Below, piece after piece: positions 46,289 through 58,250 of a stretch of DNA of 64,000 bases. Positions within the stretch are counted from its first letter, which is position 1, and every line of letters starts with the position of its first letter. The position numbers and the translations under genes are program-made. The stretch is taken from contig MU394118.1 of NCBI GenBank assembly GCA_022578605.1, positions 165,119 through 229,118 on the forward strand, read 5' to 3'. The stretch comes from Camillea tinctor (Eukaryota; Ascomycota; Sordariomycetes; Xylariales; Xylariaceae). The notes beneath the pieces were generated by a model. It was not told the DNA's origin. It worked only from the letters and a program-made list of their open reading frames with translations, and searched no databases.

Positions 46289-46360
46289 GCTCCCAGAAAC
46301 TATGGGGCGAAGCTCCATAATAAGATATATAAGGAGCTTCTTTTCTCCATTTCTGGGAGC
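46289..46360. repeat. 72-bp imperfect inverted repeat (MITE-like hairpin)
   Basis: Arms 46289-46316 and 46333-46360, each 28 nt, separated by a 16-nt A/T loop. The outer 11 bp (GCTCCCAGAAA / TTTCTGGGAGC) and the inner 8 bp (GAAGCTCC / GGAGCTTC) pair perfectly, with a mismatched middle. It resembles a very short foldback element. Confidence 0.7.
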
Positions 46361-48059
46361 GTTACTAGGCACACCATCTATCTACTTTTTCCCCTACTTT
46401 ATATTATTGCTTGTTATCCTGATAATTCACCCAGGAGAAATTCATTGACCGCCATGATCTGATGCAAAATCAATTCGCGGGTGTTAATAAAAGCGGTGGG
46501 GCGTTTCTGCCACTCAACCAAAAGCTTAATTTAACTTTACTAAAAAGGATACGTGCACCTTTTTTAGCAGTAACACCTGGCAGGTGGCACGTTGACAACC
46601 TTAGTCTGTATATCCACCACTTGTGAGTTTGTAACGCTGGGACAATTCATGACCTAAATTTGCTAGTAGCCATATGCAACATGTGGCTCTCTAATAAAGT
46701 GATTTTTACAAGAAGTTTTATTTTTTAACTACCTATATATTCCTAAGGTTGTAGCCAGCTTATATAGAAGGCCAAAGCTAAACGGTATAATTAATATACT
46801 CCTTACGACAGAGAGTGTGTATCGATTTAAATTCGTATTAACCTGACAACCCGACTATTAGGCATACGCCTTAGGTAGTTCGCCGTGTAACTGGAAACCA
46901 GTCCAAGTAGTAGGACCATATATGATCATTATGATGTTTGCTGACGCAAGGAGAAATTACTGTACCCGAAGATGGGGCAGGGGAGCCGGGCTAAGGGAAT
47001 GAGTTTGATATATATCCTGTGTCACACTGAGCGGGCTCTTCATCTTGAAATGTTGACGGATCTAGTGACCACTTCCTCTGATACCCACGGTCTAGAGGAG
47101 TGTATAACCTAACCGGAGCAAACATTAAGAGAAGTCGTTCTACTATCTCGTCCCGGTGCTCAAACACGCGACAGAACTACACTACAGATCGAACTAAGAG
47201 GACTATCTAGCCAAAAAGTTACGATGGATTTTGCCTTGAACTAGCTCCGGACCTGAGCTACGGAGGTCGATGGTGCTAGTCTTTGAAAAGTTCCGGACTT
47301 CATGCGCGAGCTACAACTGAATTTTGAGACTCCATATGATACACGAACACGATTTCCAGACATGGTAAAGAAATTTTCCCTGCGCTATTCACAAACTCAT
47401 ATCTAGAGCAGAGACTAAAAATTACGGTGGCCCGTATCGCCCAAGATCTAGACATCTTCAAGATACCAGCTGATAGCAACGAGCCAAGGAGTATTTGCAG
47501 CAGTTGCAACTAATAAGATTGCTGCTGTATTTCTTTTACTTGGTCTATCCTTTTGCTTATATTTCCTGGTATCAATTACTAATTGATGAGATGATCTCAG
47601 CTTACAATCTGCGATATTGATCGACAAGGTCAATTCGGGTGTCTTCGCAGCTAACGCCATCACGACGCTCTTACAACCTGGATATCGTGGTGGATGTCTA
47701 TCACTTCTTTGATAACATTGGACCTGTTCTGGGTGAATTCCTGGCGTTTTTGCGGGGAATAAGTACCGAGACATAAGTAACGCGGAGACAGTCGCTTTAT
47801 AGAAAGCTTTCCTAAAAAAATTTACCCACTTTACTGTGGCTTCCCAATACAACTGGGTTGGTTTGGCCCACTCCAGCAAGTCATGATAGTCTAGGGTGCT
47901 GTTGGTGCCCTTTATTCTGCGTCTTTCCCTTTGAGAGTGGGTTGCATGCCTTTACCAGATAGACCGCCCTCGTCGATGTTGGTAGGATGTTGGGGATAAC
48001 CCCCTACGATACACACGAGGGCTCAGGGCTCAATGTGATCTATCAAGCTATCAAGCGAA

Positions 48060-48091
<32 letters not shown>

Positions 48092-49192
48092 AAGAGAAAG
48101 AGAGAATGATAGCGAAACCAAAAAGGAGAACTAATACATCTAGGCCTGCTGAGTCATCCGGATGTATTATGGCAGCTTCGTACATAAATCAATCCGTAGC
48201 GATGATGATGGCCTTCCATAACTACATAGCAAGCTTATTTCCTAGGAGTAACCACGGACTCTCACAACTGCCATCCATCCTAGACGGGATGAAGCTTATG
48301 GTATATGAATTCTTTTGGTCCCACTTGGTGAAAGGTCCTCGCTTCTATTACCTGCACAGCATTCTGAAAGACTGAGTTGACGACAAGTGTATCGTGATTG
48401 AAAGGCAGCTGAGCTCCGCACGGGTTGCACACCAGCAATTTGTTTATGGATTAAATGATCCTTCCTGGTGTTGCGGTACATTGGAAGGCTGCGACGATCG
48501 ATTTCACGATAATGGCATTTCTTGGCTCTCGCGAACACACTGCGAAGAGTTAGTATATTCTGCTTGATACAGCAGGGATGGAAGCTATCAGTATCTACAC
48601 ATACGTGCTGTTCTACCAAGACTCTATCGTCTAAGCTATTTCCAAATAGGTAGTTCATTGATATCAGTTATATGGTGGAATTTCTTGCAGTATACTATCT
48701 AATCACAGTTTTATGTACTATAACAGGTATGCAATACATCCCATTTTCGATATCAAATATATGCAATGTGAAGTTAATTGTGTGATCGGTCTATTTAATG
48801 TTAGTATATACTGATTCTTAACTCTCAATTCTATTCTAAAAATGTATCATATGGCAAGCAAGTATACTAGTATGAATGAAGTCGGCGAAGCTCTCTGAAT
48901 ATAGCAAGCTGATTCCCATTTCCTTGTATAGAACAACGTGTAGGAAGCAATGTCCTGGGTTATGTGGCACTACATAGCAGTGTTTCCTTAGTAAGGTACA
49001 GAAGAGGTGTTCAATGTAAACCGAGTCCAGTTGCCGTATAACAACATCACAATTATTACTTAAGTTTTCAATGAGGGCTCTTTAATACATAATCTCTCCT
49101 TATCTGTAAAGACCGTCCAAGACCCGAAGGTTGCTATCTTGCTACCTAACCTTTGTCCCTAGTAAGGGCTAGATATCATAGGGCAATGCTCC
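46361..49192. other. gene-poor subtelomeric stretch with unrecognised open frames
   Basis: 2.8 kb of AT-rich DNA. Open frames on the minus strand at 47448-47879 (143 codons) and 48296-48658 (120 codons) are longer than average for this composition, but I recognise no domain, and the first is followed by more stops. They may be gene remnants. A TA/TG microsatellite lies at 48061-48092. Confidence 0.35.
48061..48092. repeat. (TA)n(TG)n microsatellite
   Basis: Seven TA units followed by about eight TG units, then a GA-rich run. The junction of alternating purine-pyrimidine repeats is a typical variable-length locus. Confidence 0.9.
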
Positions 49193-49977
49193 CTAACCCC
49201 AGAAAGCCTCAGCTTGCCTGCCTAGAGACTCCTGCCCAGCCGCGTTAGCATGGCAACCATCCTGAACCTCATCTGTATGGAGGATAAAGGAGCCAGGGTA
49301 TATAACATCCTGTGCTGAGTCGTTCGCGGCCTGCCGGGCGAGACTATCCGTAAGCTCCGCCCCGCCCTGGCCCGCGAGGAAGCATGAATGTCCCGCGTCG
49401 TAGAGCGGTTGGCCCGTGATATAGATAGTGGTATTAGGGGAAGCGTGGGCACGCGCGTTCTCTATGAGCTGTGTAACTTCGACATATGTGGCGCCCGGGT
49501 TTGCAAAGATACAGATCTGCACCCACACGGCAGTTGGTTTGCCGTACTTGGCTGCCTGTGCGTCGAACTTCTGCCATGCTGCCCCGTTGCTATTGGTCCA
49601 CGACTGAACTACGAGGGCACCAGTGCCGTATGGACCCCACACTGTATCATAGAGAATCAGTAACTTCTGCGCTATATAGCCGTTTTGTTCTTGAGTCGAT
49701 GCCTCGAGAATGAAGGGTTGGTAAACTTGGCCAGGCTAGGCATTTATAGCTTTTCAGACAGGTCAAAATAGGAATAAATGACTTTTGAAAACCACTTACT
49801 GCGTTTCCCACCTATAGAAACGTAACCTTGTGCTACGTTCTCAGCCATGGAGCAGCCGATGAAGCCCATAGTTAGGTCCGACGACTGCCTTGGGGTTGCG
49901 TCAGTGGCGGCAGTCTCTTGTGCAGCAATGGCAAACGTGGCCGCTAGGGCATGAATGATGTTACAACGCATATTCAT
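49193..49977 (-). CDS. secreted SGNH/GDSL-type hydrolase-like protein
   Basis: Two exons, 49800-49977 and 49193-49641, joined at GTAAGT..GATACAG to give 208 residues; the start could also be Met3. A signal peptide (IIHALAATFAIAAQ) is followed by MGFIGCSMAENVAQGY, where S43 sits at the block-I nucleophile position of SGNH hydrolases. The joined exons restore GGKRMWGPYGTGALVVQSWTN. Next are AVWVQICIF, TTIYITGQPLYDAGHSC (block III region) and QDGCHANAAGQ, with D187 and H190 as the D-x-x-H of block V. The spacing and total length fit a small secreted carbohydrate- or lipid-esterase. The substrate is unknown. It sits alone in gene-poor subtelomeric DNA. Confidence 0.78.
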
Positions 49978-50424
49978 AGAATCTAGTATCAAAATATACT
50001 GCCCAGAGAGAATATGAAATATTTTGATGCTCAGGAAACTTATAGTTATCAAGGGTCTCAAGTTGATTTTAATAAGATGTAAGAGATCTCCTAGAATAGG
50101 GAGTTTATACTAGATCAATAGCTTGCTAAATCTGTCAACTCACATACAGGCATCTCTATCTCTTTACCCCTATTAGCGGTATTTCAGATCGGTATTCTCA
50201 ACCTTGAGTCGGGAAGCACACACGGCAATCTGACATTAACAAAATAGTGATTTCAAAGATTCTGATTGGCTTTACTACGATGGACATATATAGCCTATCT
50301 ACGGCTAAAATATACAGGTTGTACCTTATGGGTTCACTACTCTTAGTTTTACAAAATAGACAAGGATACTGAAGGTGAACTGTAGTTACCAATTGCTCCG
50401 TGATTTGAAGAATTGAAAATCAAC
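49978..50424. other. short spacer upstream of the SGNH gene
   Basis: Promoter region of the SGNH gene, bordered on the right by an LTR. The missing haem-binding region of the neighbouring P450 pseudogene was looked for here and not seen. Confidence 0.45.
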
Positions 50425-50654
50425 TGTCACGAGGGACCAAGCAAGTGGTTAGGCAATCAATACGTTGTTGTGCGAGGCACTGACTACAACTATGGATGTC
50501 ACTGTTGCCTATATACAAGTATCTCTTCTTTGTTCCTTCCTAACCCCTGACACTATCTCTAGATGATGGGAGGACCTGTCCATTATATACATGTAGCTGC
50601 GGATACGCCTCGTACCCGTACCTTGACAGATACCCCTTATCACCTATTTCAGCA
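50425..50654. mobile_element. solo LTR (about 230 bp) truncating a P450 pseudogene
   Basis: Begins TGTCACGAGG and ends TTTCAGCA, so it has the TG..CA ends of a retrotransposon LTR. Its first 128 bp match 36395-36522 and its last 100 bp match 57161-57263. No internal retrotransposon coding sequence flanks it and no 5-bp target duplication is visible (TCAAC left, GTAAG right). That points to a decayed or recombined solo LTR. It interrupts the P450 reading frame right after LHPAL. Confidence 0.7.
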
Positions 50655-51830
50655 GTAAGGCGGGGTGCAAGATCCATAGGTTTATACCCTCTGTTGGGTA
50701 TTAATTCCCCTAGTCGTCCCTGAGGTATACGCCATGATCACCACCACGCATTGCAGATGCGGGTGGAAACGAGCGTAAGACCTTCTTAGTTACGGCAGTG
50801 GTGTACGGGATTTGATTTAATAGATGGGGCTGTCCGCGCAACTTCTTGGCCGTCTCGACGACGTCACCGAACACAACATCGTGCTCAGCGCGAATTTTAT
50901 CCATGGCTTCCGGGTGAGATTCTAACAAATAGAAGCACTCTATTCAGGTCCTGATCAGTAAAGCATGTCCAAGATTTCGTAGGTAAAGTGACATACAGCA
51001 GATAGTAGACAATGTAGAGTCGTAGATAGCGAAGAGGAAAAGGCGAATCTAAACAGTAGCCCACTTCTTGAATTCTGGAGCAAGTCGCCTAGGACGCGGC
51101 CTGCCTTCTTGCTGGGTCATGTGATCTGCTAGGACTAAATGGATAATTGAACGCGATGAAGCGTCGTCTTTGGTCCATTCCGTATACCGCTTATCGAGTT
51201 CGTTACCGATATAATTGTTCATTGAGTAGTTGCTGTGCTACCGCATAAAGGGTCGAGCGGGATTCCATCGGAGCCAATACTCGCTTTCGAGGACATTCCA
51301 CCAGATTTGGCGGCGTAGGGCCATTGCGAGAGGGTTGAATCGACGCTGCGAATGTAGTCGTGAGTCAAGAGCCACAGCGCCAAGAACATCCATCAAATAA
51401 TAACAAGTCAAATCATCTAAGTGAAACAAATCACCCTCTCGGGCATGCTCGCGCAAAATATCCACGTAAACTTCAGCCTCGTCAACAATATGGGAGGTCT
51501 GCCGCAAAAGATAATTTGCACTGAAGCCTGGGTTGAATAGCGAGCGTGATCGCTTCCATTCAGCGCCGTTCATTGTAAATCGATCCTCGCCACCGGCCAG
51601 AGGATTAAAAAAGCCGTGAAGCATAGGTCGTTTCTTCAGGTCATATTCCTGACTACAGGCCTGTATAGCGAGCATGATGGCAGCGAGATGTCCGAAAAGG
51701 AGATTCCAAGGCGGCATAGGCTGATGGCAAATCAGATCAGCAAAGGCAGATATAGATGGCGGGAATAAAAAAAAAGATACCATTCCTTGCTGGCGTAGGT
51801 GATAGAGCGCTCCTGATGTGGGACAGACAT
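50655..51830 (-). pseudogene. cytochrome P450 pseudogene (CYP59/StcS-like), truncated
   Basis: Reads from MSVPHQERSITYASKEW (start 51830), across a probable intron, into PMPPWNLLFGHLAAIMLAIQ, then FNPLAGGEDRFTMNGAEWKRSR, GFSANYLLRQTSHIVDEAEV, the DST I-helix segment (FAIYDSTLSTICC) and IPYTTAVTKKVLRSFPPASA (the ExxR region, with Glu replaced by Lys). The similarity is to sterigmatocystin/aflatoxin-type P450s of the CYP59 group. Lesions: roughly 50 residues are missing between GHLAA and AIQAC; TAG at 51238-51240 stands for an expected Trp; TAG at 51049-51051 and 50710-50712 and TAA at 50701-50703 stand for expected Gln or similar. The gene then runs into an LTR before the haem-cysteine region. 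It cannot encode an active P450. Confidence 0.82.
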
Positions 51831-53887
51831 GTTAAGATATCGCTACATTTTTAGTGGAATGAAATATAGAATGGCGAGTCTCAGGGGGAAGAAGGGAAAT
51901 CACTGGCATAGAATCCAACCAGTGCTATTTGCAGCCTTACTATGCCGTTAGATTTCGCGCAGTGGAATACAAAGACGCCCAACTATGATAAACACAGACC
52001 CCCAGAGCAAGAACCCGCATACTAGATTAGAAATTCAATAGTCTTCTTCAGGTGTGGTTTTTAGAAGGTTATATTATATTGCAACATTGATCGCTTTTAT
52101 TTCAAGGGAAAGGATAAGATGAAGGATTTTCTTTATACCAACGTTAACGTACTACCTACTTGACAAAATTCTTGACACATTAACTCAATCAAATTCAAAG
52201 CCAATAGCTGACAGGTCATGCTGAACCACCTATTAAATTTAATGTGATTATGTGATATGTTGTTCTCCGACGCCAGCCTGCCTATATAGTAGATGCCTAC
52301 CATGCAACTAGGCATATAAAGGTGGCTTGATAGGTGCGTGAGACAAATCAATCGGCCACTCATAACGCAAGTATCTTGTTCTCAGCGAGTGATGAGTAAA
52401 TTAGTTTGCGAGTGGAACTAATGCTTTTAACAGCAAAAACTACAAAAAATGAGATGTGAATATATAGACGACAGTGATAGGACATGTGTCACGGACTATA
52501 TATGAGCTAATAGTCAAAAAGCTATTAGCATTTGCTTTTTAGCTTTACAACATGGCGTACACATTGTGCGCGAAGCTGCTGCGTTGCAAATGCGTGGCAG
52601 GCATCTTAATCGGTTGATGAATTAGCGTGTATATGGTTTCATTATTGTAATGTAGAAATGCCTTATTGTGGAACGTAGAACCCTTCTATTTTATAGGTTA
52701 AATGATTCGTCCTTTCTCCGTGGTTGTGGCTAGGCAATAGTTATTATCTACAAGTATGATTGAGTCCCATGTATAGAAATATTAAAGAAGCAGTGAAGGT
52801 TTCGGATTGGATGCCTTCTTGCCAAGATCTGCAACCGATGAACTCATTATACCTCTTTCTCTTTTCTTATCACGAGTTGCGTGCATATGCAGGCTTCAAG
52901 CCATCATTCTCGCAGGTGTCAAATTTTACCGACTTGATAAGCAATTATCTTATTACAAAGGTAAGGTGGCTATCGGTTAGGTGTCTACAGCTCCTCTGAG
53001 CCTATTGATTATTTTAGGCTAAAAATCCTGCATGTGAGAAAGTCTAGACCGACAAGGCTACGATATTAATTAGGTGGGCTGAGGAGTGCTTTGCAGCGTT
53101 CCATTGAAAACTGTCAAACAAACTCGTCCTGAAGTAGAATCAATATTCAAGCTAGACAGTCTCATCCAAATAACATTCAGTGTTGAAGCTCTCATGGGTT
53201 GTTATTATTAGGAAACTACCACAAGATAATAGGGAGCTAAAACCTAGAAAGAACAGATTATAACGTACGTGTAGCATGAAACACATTTTATATGGGTTTG
53301 TCACTTAGAAGCTCAAGTGGTATTATCAATCTCAGGGCACGTTGTGCAACAATAAGGCTTTCTGAGGTTGCGCCCTTTAAATTAATAATAATATTAATCA
53401 CAGACCACTTGACCGAATTGCCTGTCTACCTAAGTGCCTATGTATCTATCATACGCCCCCAAGTCACCCTGCTAGATAAAAGCTAGAAAAAAAGGGCTCT
53501 CGGAATAAAAAGCCCTGATATAGATTACTTTTGCAATTTCATAACAAGGTGTGGAGATAAAATATATCACTCAAACAATACCTGTTAAAGAGAGTAATAC
53601 TGGCCAAGGACCACATCTTAATCATGCCAGGACAGCCCGTCATTATCACTGTGCTACCCTCCCCTCCCCTTCAAATCCACCAATCAAATTTTGTATTAGA
53701 CGTTCTCCCCATCAGATCGTAGCATTTCAGTAATCTTCTTACGTATGCATTGTCGTGTGCTTAGGAGTTGTTACTGCAGTCGGCTAGGCAATGGGTATTT
53801 TCCTGTAGGCTAGTTCCTTGATCACCTATAGGTAACGAGTTCTGCCCAGCATTAGTGTCACTTTGAATTCACTGTAACTCTGCAATA
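51831..53887. other. gene-poor stretch with a dispersed repeat
   Basis: About 2 kb, AT-rich. It contains copy 2 of the 63-bp repeat (52486-52549). Open frames at 52133-52363, 52760-52999 and 53292-53486 are unsupported. Confidence 0.45.
52486..52549. repeat. dispersed 63-bp repeat with internal hairpin, copy 2
   Basis: Second copy of the element at 45397-45459, same orientation, about 7 kb away. It differs by a few C/T changes and one extra A in the loop. The CTAATAG..CTATTAG inverted halves are retained. Confidence 0.75.
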
Positions 53888-55341
53888 CTATCTTACCTGA
53901 TAACCTCTTTGGTCACCTTGTTTCCATTGTTCTTGTGATTTGATATCTTCATGCACAGCAAGCTGTGAGTTCTCATTGCTGAGTGGCTTGCCGGAAAGGA
54001 GTTGATGGGATTCATTATCCTCCACCATAGTATTCTGCTGAGATAGGGCGGTACTTGTGGCTTGTGTATCGAGGCCAGGGTCACGGTTGTTGCGCCTAAT
54101 AAAGGTCCGTAAACCGGTCAAAGTGGCAGCCGGCACCTCCGGTAATTCATCTTGTGATTCTAGGTCAATCTGCTCCCTATGCCTGCGTAGGAACCTCAAA
54201 CGCCAAGTGTTCTGTCCATGTGACCGTGGGCCAGCTACGGCAACTTTATCGTGTGGTGAATTGCCGCCCTTAGTTTGATAAATAAGTAGGCTACGCATGA
54301 CTGTAAGAGAGCCCATGAGAACAGCGACTGTCGACTCCATGTATTGCCAAAAGAATTCCCATACCACGTCTACGCCGGCAATTCCGTGAATTTTGCTGAT
54401 TCGGATGACGGCTAGGCAGACCATAAAGAGAGAAAGGGATAAGAACATCCCAAGACTGATCTTCTGCGAAGTGCGTATCTTCGCGCGGCGCAGAACCGTG
54501 ATAGGAATGCTAACGACTGATACATGACGTTGATTAGCAATATGAGACAAGCATCTATTTGAGTCCAAATCTTGTACGACTTACTCAAGATATCTGTGAG
54601 AATATCTAGGCTCGTGATCAGGCCGGTCATAGAGATATAGAGGGTGTTCTTTGAGCTCTGGAAGCACTTGACTATTTCAAACCCAAGTTAGATACGACGC
54701 TCAAATAAAATATTACATGGTAACGTACGTGACTCAATCCCAAAGTCATGGCACAAAATGAATGCTTCTGAAACAAGAAACATATATGAAAGAACAGTCA
54801 GGGCGACTACACCCCAATAGTAATACTGGATCCTGTCTAACCTCCAGATCATTTGCTTGAAAAAAGCCAAGAACGAGAATTTGACAAAGAAGGTTGCGGT
54901 CCAGGCGAACACAAGAAATATGTTTTCTTCTAGGGAATTTTGAAGAACAAGATTCGCTTGCTGAGGAGTGATTTGGAAGTAAATTGTTGGGTCTTTCTGG
55001 ACAGCCGTGGAAACGTAGAATCCATCGCAGAGCCGGTACGCCATACCAGTCGTGGCAATCAGGAAGACGGCTGCTATGAAAAGGAGATAGTCATCTAGTG
55101 AGAGGCGTCGCTGCGTTCTAAAGCGTATCGCAGCTCTCACAAGGACGGACAATAGAGCGATGCCGAACAAGGCACCAACGGTCCCCTGCGCATGATATTT
55201 CAGTTTGACTAGTCCATTATAGATCTTTGACTCGGGTTATCTAAAAGAATTAGCGATATATTCACATACCTTAAAAGCATGCTGGTTGATGCTGAAATAT
55301 TCCAAAGCCAGCACATCAATCGGCCCCTGAGACTCGTCCAT
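53888..55341 (-). CDS. rhodopsin/PTH11-like seven-transmembrane protein
   Basis: Four exons, 55270-55341, 54729-55185, 54585-54671 and 53888-54516, give 414 residues with all junctions in frame. After a short N-terminus (MDESQGPIDVLALEYFS), helices begin at GTVGALFGIALLSVLVRAAI. The loop RFRTQRRLSLDDYLLFIAAV has the R..SLDDY signature of the fungal rhodopsin-like domain (PF20684). Further helices include NIFLVFAWTATFFVKFSFLA, YWGVVALTVLSYMFLVSEAF, LYISMTGLITSLDILTDILI, LGMFLSLSLFMVCLAVIRI and VVWEFFWQYMESTVAVLMGS. The cytosolic tail of about 130 residues is polar. This family includes PTH11-type receptors and many uncharacterised fungal membrane proteins common in subtelomeres. CAG-GTAAGA just before the stop could be an extra donor site, so the exact C-terminus is uncertain. 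Confidence 0.85.
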
Positions 55342-56244
55342 GCCAGTCTTTGACTTGATATATTATTTAAAACCAGAATTTGATCCTAAGGAAGCCCCAT
55401 GTACGCTTTCTTTACGTAGGTTCCAAGTCAATTAGAAAACAGACCTTAGGCACTCTCATCAGGGTATATGTAGTTGATCAGCAAGGCTTCTAGAGAAGTC
55501 ATTATATGAGATGTCTTTGTAAGGGAAGACAATGTATGTACAATGATTGATAATCATATTGATGAATGAATTGCACCAGGGGATTGGCATAGCCTGATAT
55601 GGGGGCTATTTTAGGATTTTGGTCATACGCCCCTTGCCGTACCTATTTGCTGTATAGTTGAGTGGGCAGAGTCATCAAGAGTCAACTGCTCGACTTGAGA
55701 GTAGAGCTTAGGGTATGGTTGTACATACGGTAGGTCGGCTCTTTTTTCATTCACGAGTGAGAATTCGGATGCCAAGATCTTCGGTGGCATGTTCTGATGG
55801 TTGTACGCCCCCAAGTTGAACTATATTGTAACGTCGATGTGTCATTACATTTGATGCCAGGTCAGTACCTCAGCCTACCTATAGAACACCATCATTAGCC
55901 ACATCCTAACCTAGATCGGGTAGTCTTTGCCTTCCAGGATCCAGAACATTCAGAAAATTATGACCTCGACCTTTCTTATAGTTTGTTTTGCAATCTAGCC
56001 TTGTAGTCATCGTAGGGACTCTGGTCGACTTGCTAGTGATCTTACAGAACAGGGATCTCATGTTCGGCCAAAGTGGCAGATGGACCGATGCCCGAGAGCA
56101 TAAAGGAATTGGAGGGTATGGTCAGCGCCAGGGAAGACGATAATGTTACGACTATAGGTCGAGGTTTATGTATCAATAGTATGAAAGGCACGGTAGTAAG
56201 GATAAGTCCCATACAAAGTATGCTTAGATTGGTTACTGACTATT
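55342..56244. other. intergenic spacer
   Basis: Contains the promoter of the rhodopsin-like gene. No supported gene; an open frame at 55623-55814 has no resemblance to a family. Confidence 0.45.
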
Positions 56245-56709
56245 CTAGCTACAAAGGAAATAATGAGTGTATATATAGAAAAGGGGCCGCGCCGACCGAG
56301 CCTCGCTGAGCTCGGCTAGTGGGTCCATACCGCCGATATCACGTGACTGATGAGGTGGTCCGTGACAGATAACCTCCTTTCGCGCCTTAATCATGGTTCT
56401 GTCGACCAGCTCTACGTCCATAACCGTGATATCGGAGAAGGTCACATTGTGGACTTTGGTGTTGGTAAGTACTTGTGCTTTGGTGAGAGCATAAACCGCA
56501 TTAGATGGTTGGCGCATGCTATCCAGGAAATTGTCGTACAACTCGGTCAGCCCTCCAATAATGCCGTTCTTCTTCTGCACATTAAGAGACACTCAAAGCT
56601 GCGCCTAGGTGTCCTTCACAAGCTTGTGAAGGATGTAACCATGTGCCCCGAATTCAGAGGCGACGATCGACGTGACATCCATAGGGATGTCGGAGCCATA
56701 ATAGTCTAA
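56245..56709 (-). pseudogene. GMC oxidoreductase fragment
   Basis: On the minus strand, VSLNVQKKNGIIGGLTELYDN, MRQPSNAVYALTKAQVLTNT, KVHNVTF and MIKARKEVICHGPPHQS..GGMDPLAEL match the stretch of GMC (glucose-methanol-choline) flavoenzymes leading to the S-P-Q..S-G-I-G-P signature, here degraded. Just upstream the frame VKDT-stop-AQL-stop-VSLNV carries TAG and TGA where Trp and Arg (or similar) are expected. The FAD-binding N-terminus and the C-terminal catalytic half are missing. It is a dead fragment of an alcohol- or sugar-oxidising enzyme. Confidence 0.55.
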
Positions 56710-57160
56710 GCTTTCTCTAGAGTTGTGGGGTGATTCGGACTTCCGTAGTCAGGGCTTGAGGCCTTCATAGCCCCAGCGCTCATCGCCAACTATGTTTCCC
56801 TACTCGTTGTAGTCTATGGCATTTGCACGTAGCCAACCATCATATTTAAGGATACTAACGCCTCCCAGAGTATTTCCTGAATTGAGGGGATGCCTTTGTT
56901 TCGCCGTGTTGGTGACAGGTTCTCTTTCATTAGCATTCAGGATAGTCAAACTCCTCACCAACGAGGGACGAGCCGTTCAAGAAGCCGACAGAAGATGGTG
57001 ATATTATTCGATCTCGTTTACTCCGTCCCACCGCTGAGGTCACTCTACCATGAATGCCACTGAGAAAAATGAGACCCGGTTCTGCAAGCTTGGGAACTTT
57101 GAATTTACATACTAGATTGGTACCGTTGAAATGAGACTATGAAATTGCTTGATTAAGTGA

Positions 57161-57263
57161 ACATCTATCTTTGGATGGTGTGAGGAACTGCCCCTTATTA
57201 TATACATGCAGCTGCGGATACACCTTGTACTTATACCTTTACCTCTTAGCACGTGTTTCAGCA
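57161..57263. mobile_element. diverged LTR fragment (3' part)
   Basis: About 100 bp matching the last part of the LTR at 50425-50654. Both share TTATATACATG(C/T)AGCTGCGG, then ATACRCCT(C/T)GTAC and the TTTCAGCA end. Differences are mainly C/T and G/A. The 5' part of the element is absent. Confidence 0.6.
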
Positions 57264-58250
57264 GGTACATCGCATCGTCACACACCTTATCTACGACGGG
57301 AATATTTTCCATCACGTTTTTGACTACCAACCCCGCTATTTTCAAATCCGCTCGACTGCTCTAGACCTTCATACAGTATCAGGCTCGGCAGTAGGGCCTC
57401 TAACTAACAAATTTACCCACGTGGTTGCCAATAACAATGGCCCCACACGCCTAGACTTTGCATAACAAATGTATCCAACCCTACCAGCTGAGCGTATTAC
57501 TTTCACCTTGTCCTCGGGGAAAATCTCCTTCACCAACACCAACCTAATTCGTTCCACCTAGTCACATGCTTTAGCATATTTCCCTTAATGGAAATAAAAG
57601 TAGTCTCGACTAATATCTCAGCCCTCTTACACCCAGGGGGCATACATGCAATTTAGTTTTACACACCTGCGCGTATACACACCCTTTCTTCACTGGGGTG
57701 GAATTATTCTTAACGTGTCAACCAATCCTAGTTGCCATCATGGATTGTGATTTTCGCTGAATAGTCATCGGTGGTGGTGAGGCGTAAGAGAAAGCTGGAA
57801 GCGCGCTCCAGAAGGGAAAAACAGATAAGGAGATCGAGTGTTGGAGGGTTAGGGTTAAAGAGCTATAAACTTCTCGTTATAACATTTTCAGAAAATCCGA
57901 TGCTCCCTGTGGACAACCCCCACTTATTTGCTCCTCTCGACATCGCAGAAGCCATTAGCTTTAGCCAAGGTGAGACAGGTTACGCTTCTGATAAACTAAA
58001 AGTTAGCTAACTTAGGTTTTAATTAACATATAAAACCAAGAGCATCATATCCATCGCAATGGCCATCAACCATAGGTGGCAGGATTAAATAAATTATTCA
58101 CCAACATCCTCAAGAACCCGCAGTGAGGTGTGCTGATAATTAAACGGTGTCATACGCCACCTTGTCTGCCTAAAGCACCGCCATGTCTATCGCGCTGCAA
58201 TCCTCAGGTGTGAAGGCGTGTTCACCAGCGGCGGTTTTGCAGGATTCAAA

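Noticed and set aside
47448..47879. 143-codon open frame on minus in the subtelomere
   Set aside because: No recognisable domain, followed by several stops, no convincing splice structure. Possibly a gene remnant, not reported as a gene.
48296..48658. 120-codon open frame on minus
   Set aside because: No domain, signal peptide or splice context that supports expression.
50420..50660. Target-site duplication around the solo LTR
   Set aside because: The 5 bases on either side (TCAAC and GTAAG) do not match, so no insertion duplication can be claimed.
57253..57465. 70-codon open frame on +, with more coding-like sequence beyond its stop
   Set aside because: It starts at the end of an LTR fragment and I could not match it to a family; evidence is too thin for a pseudogene call.
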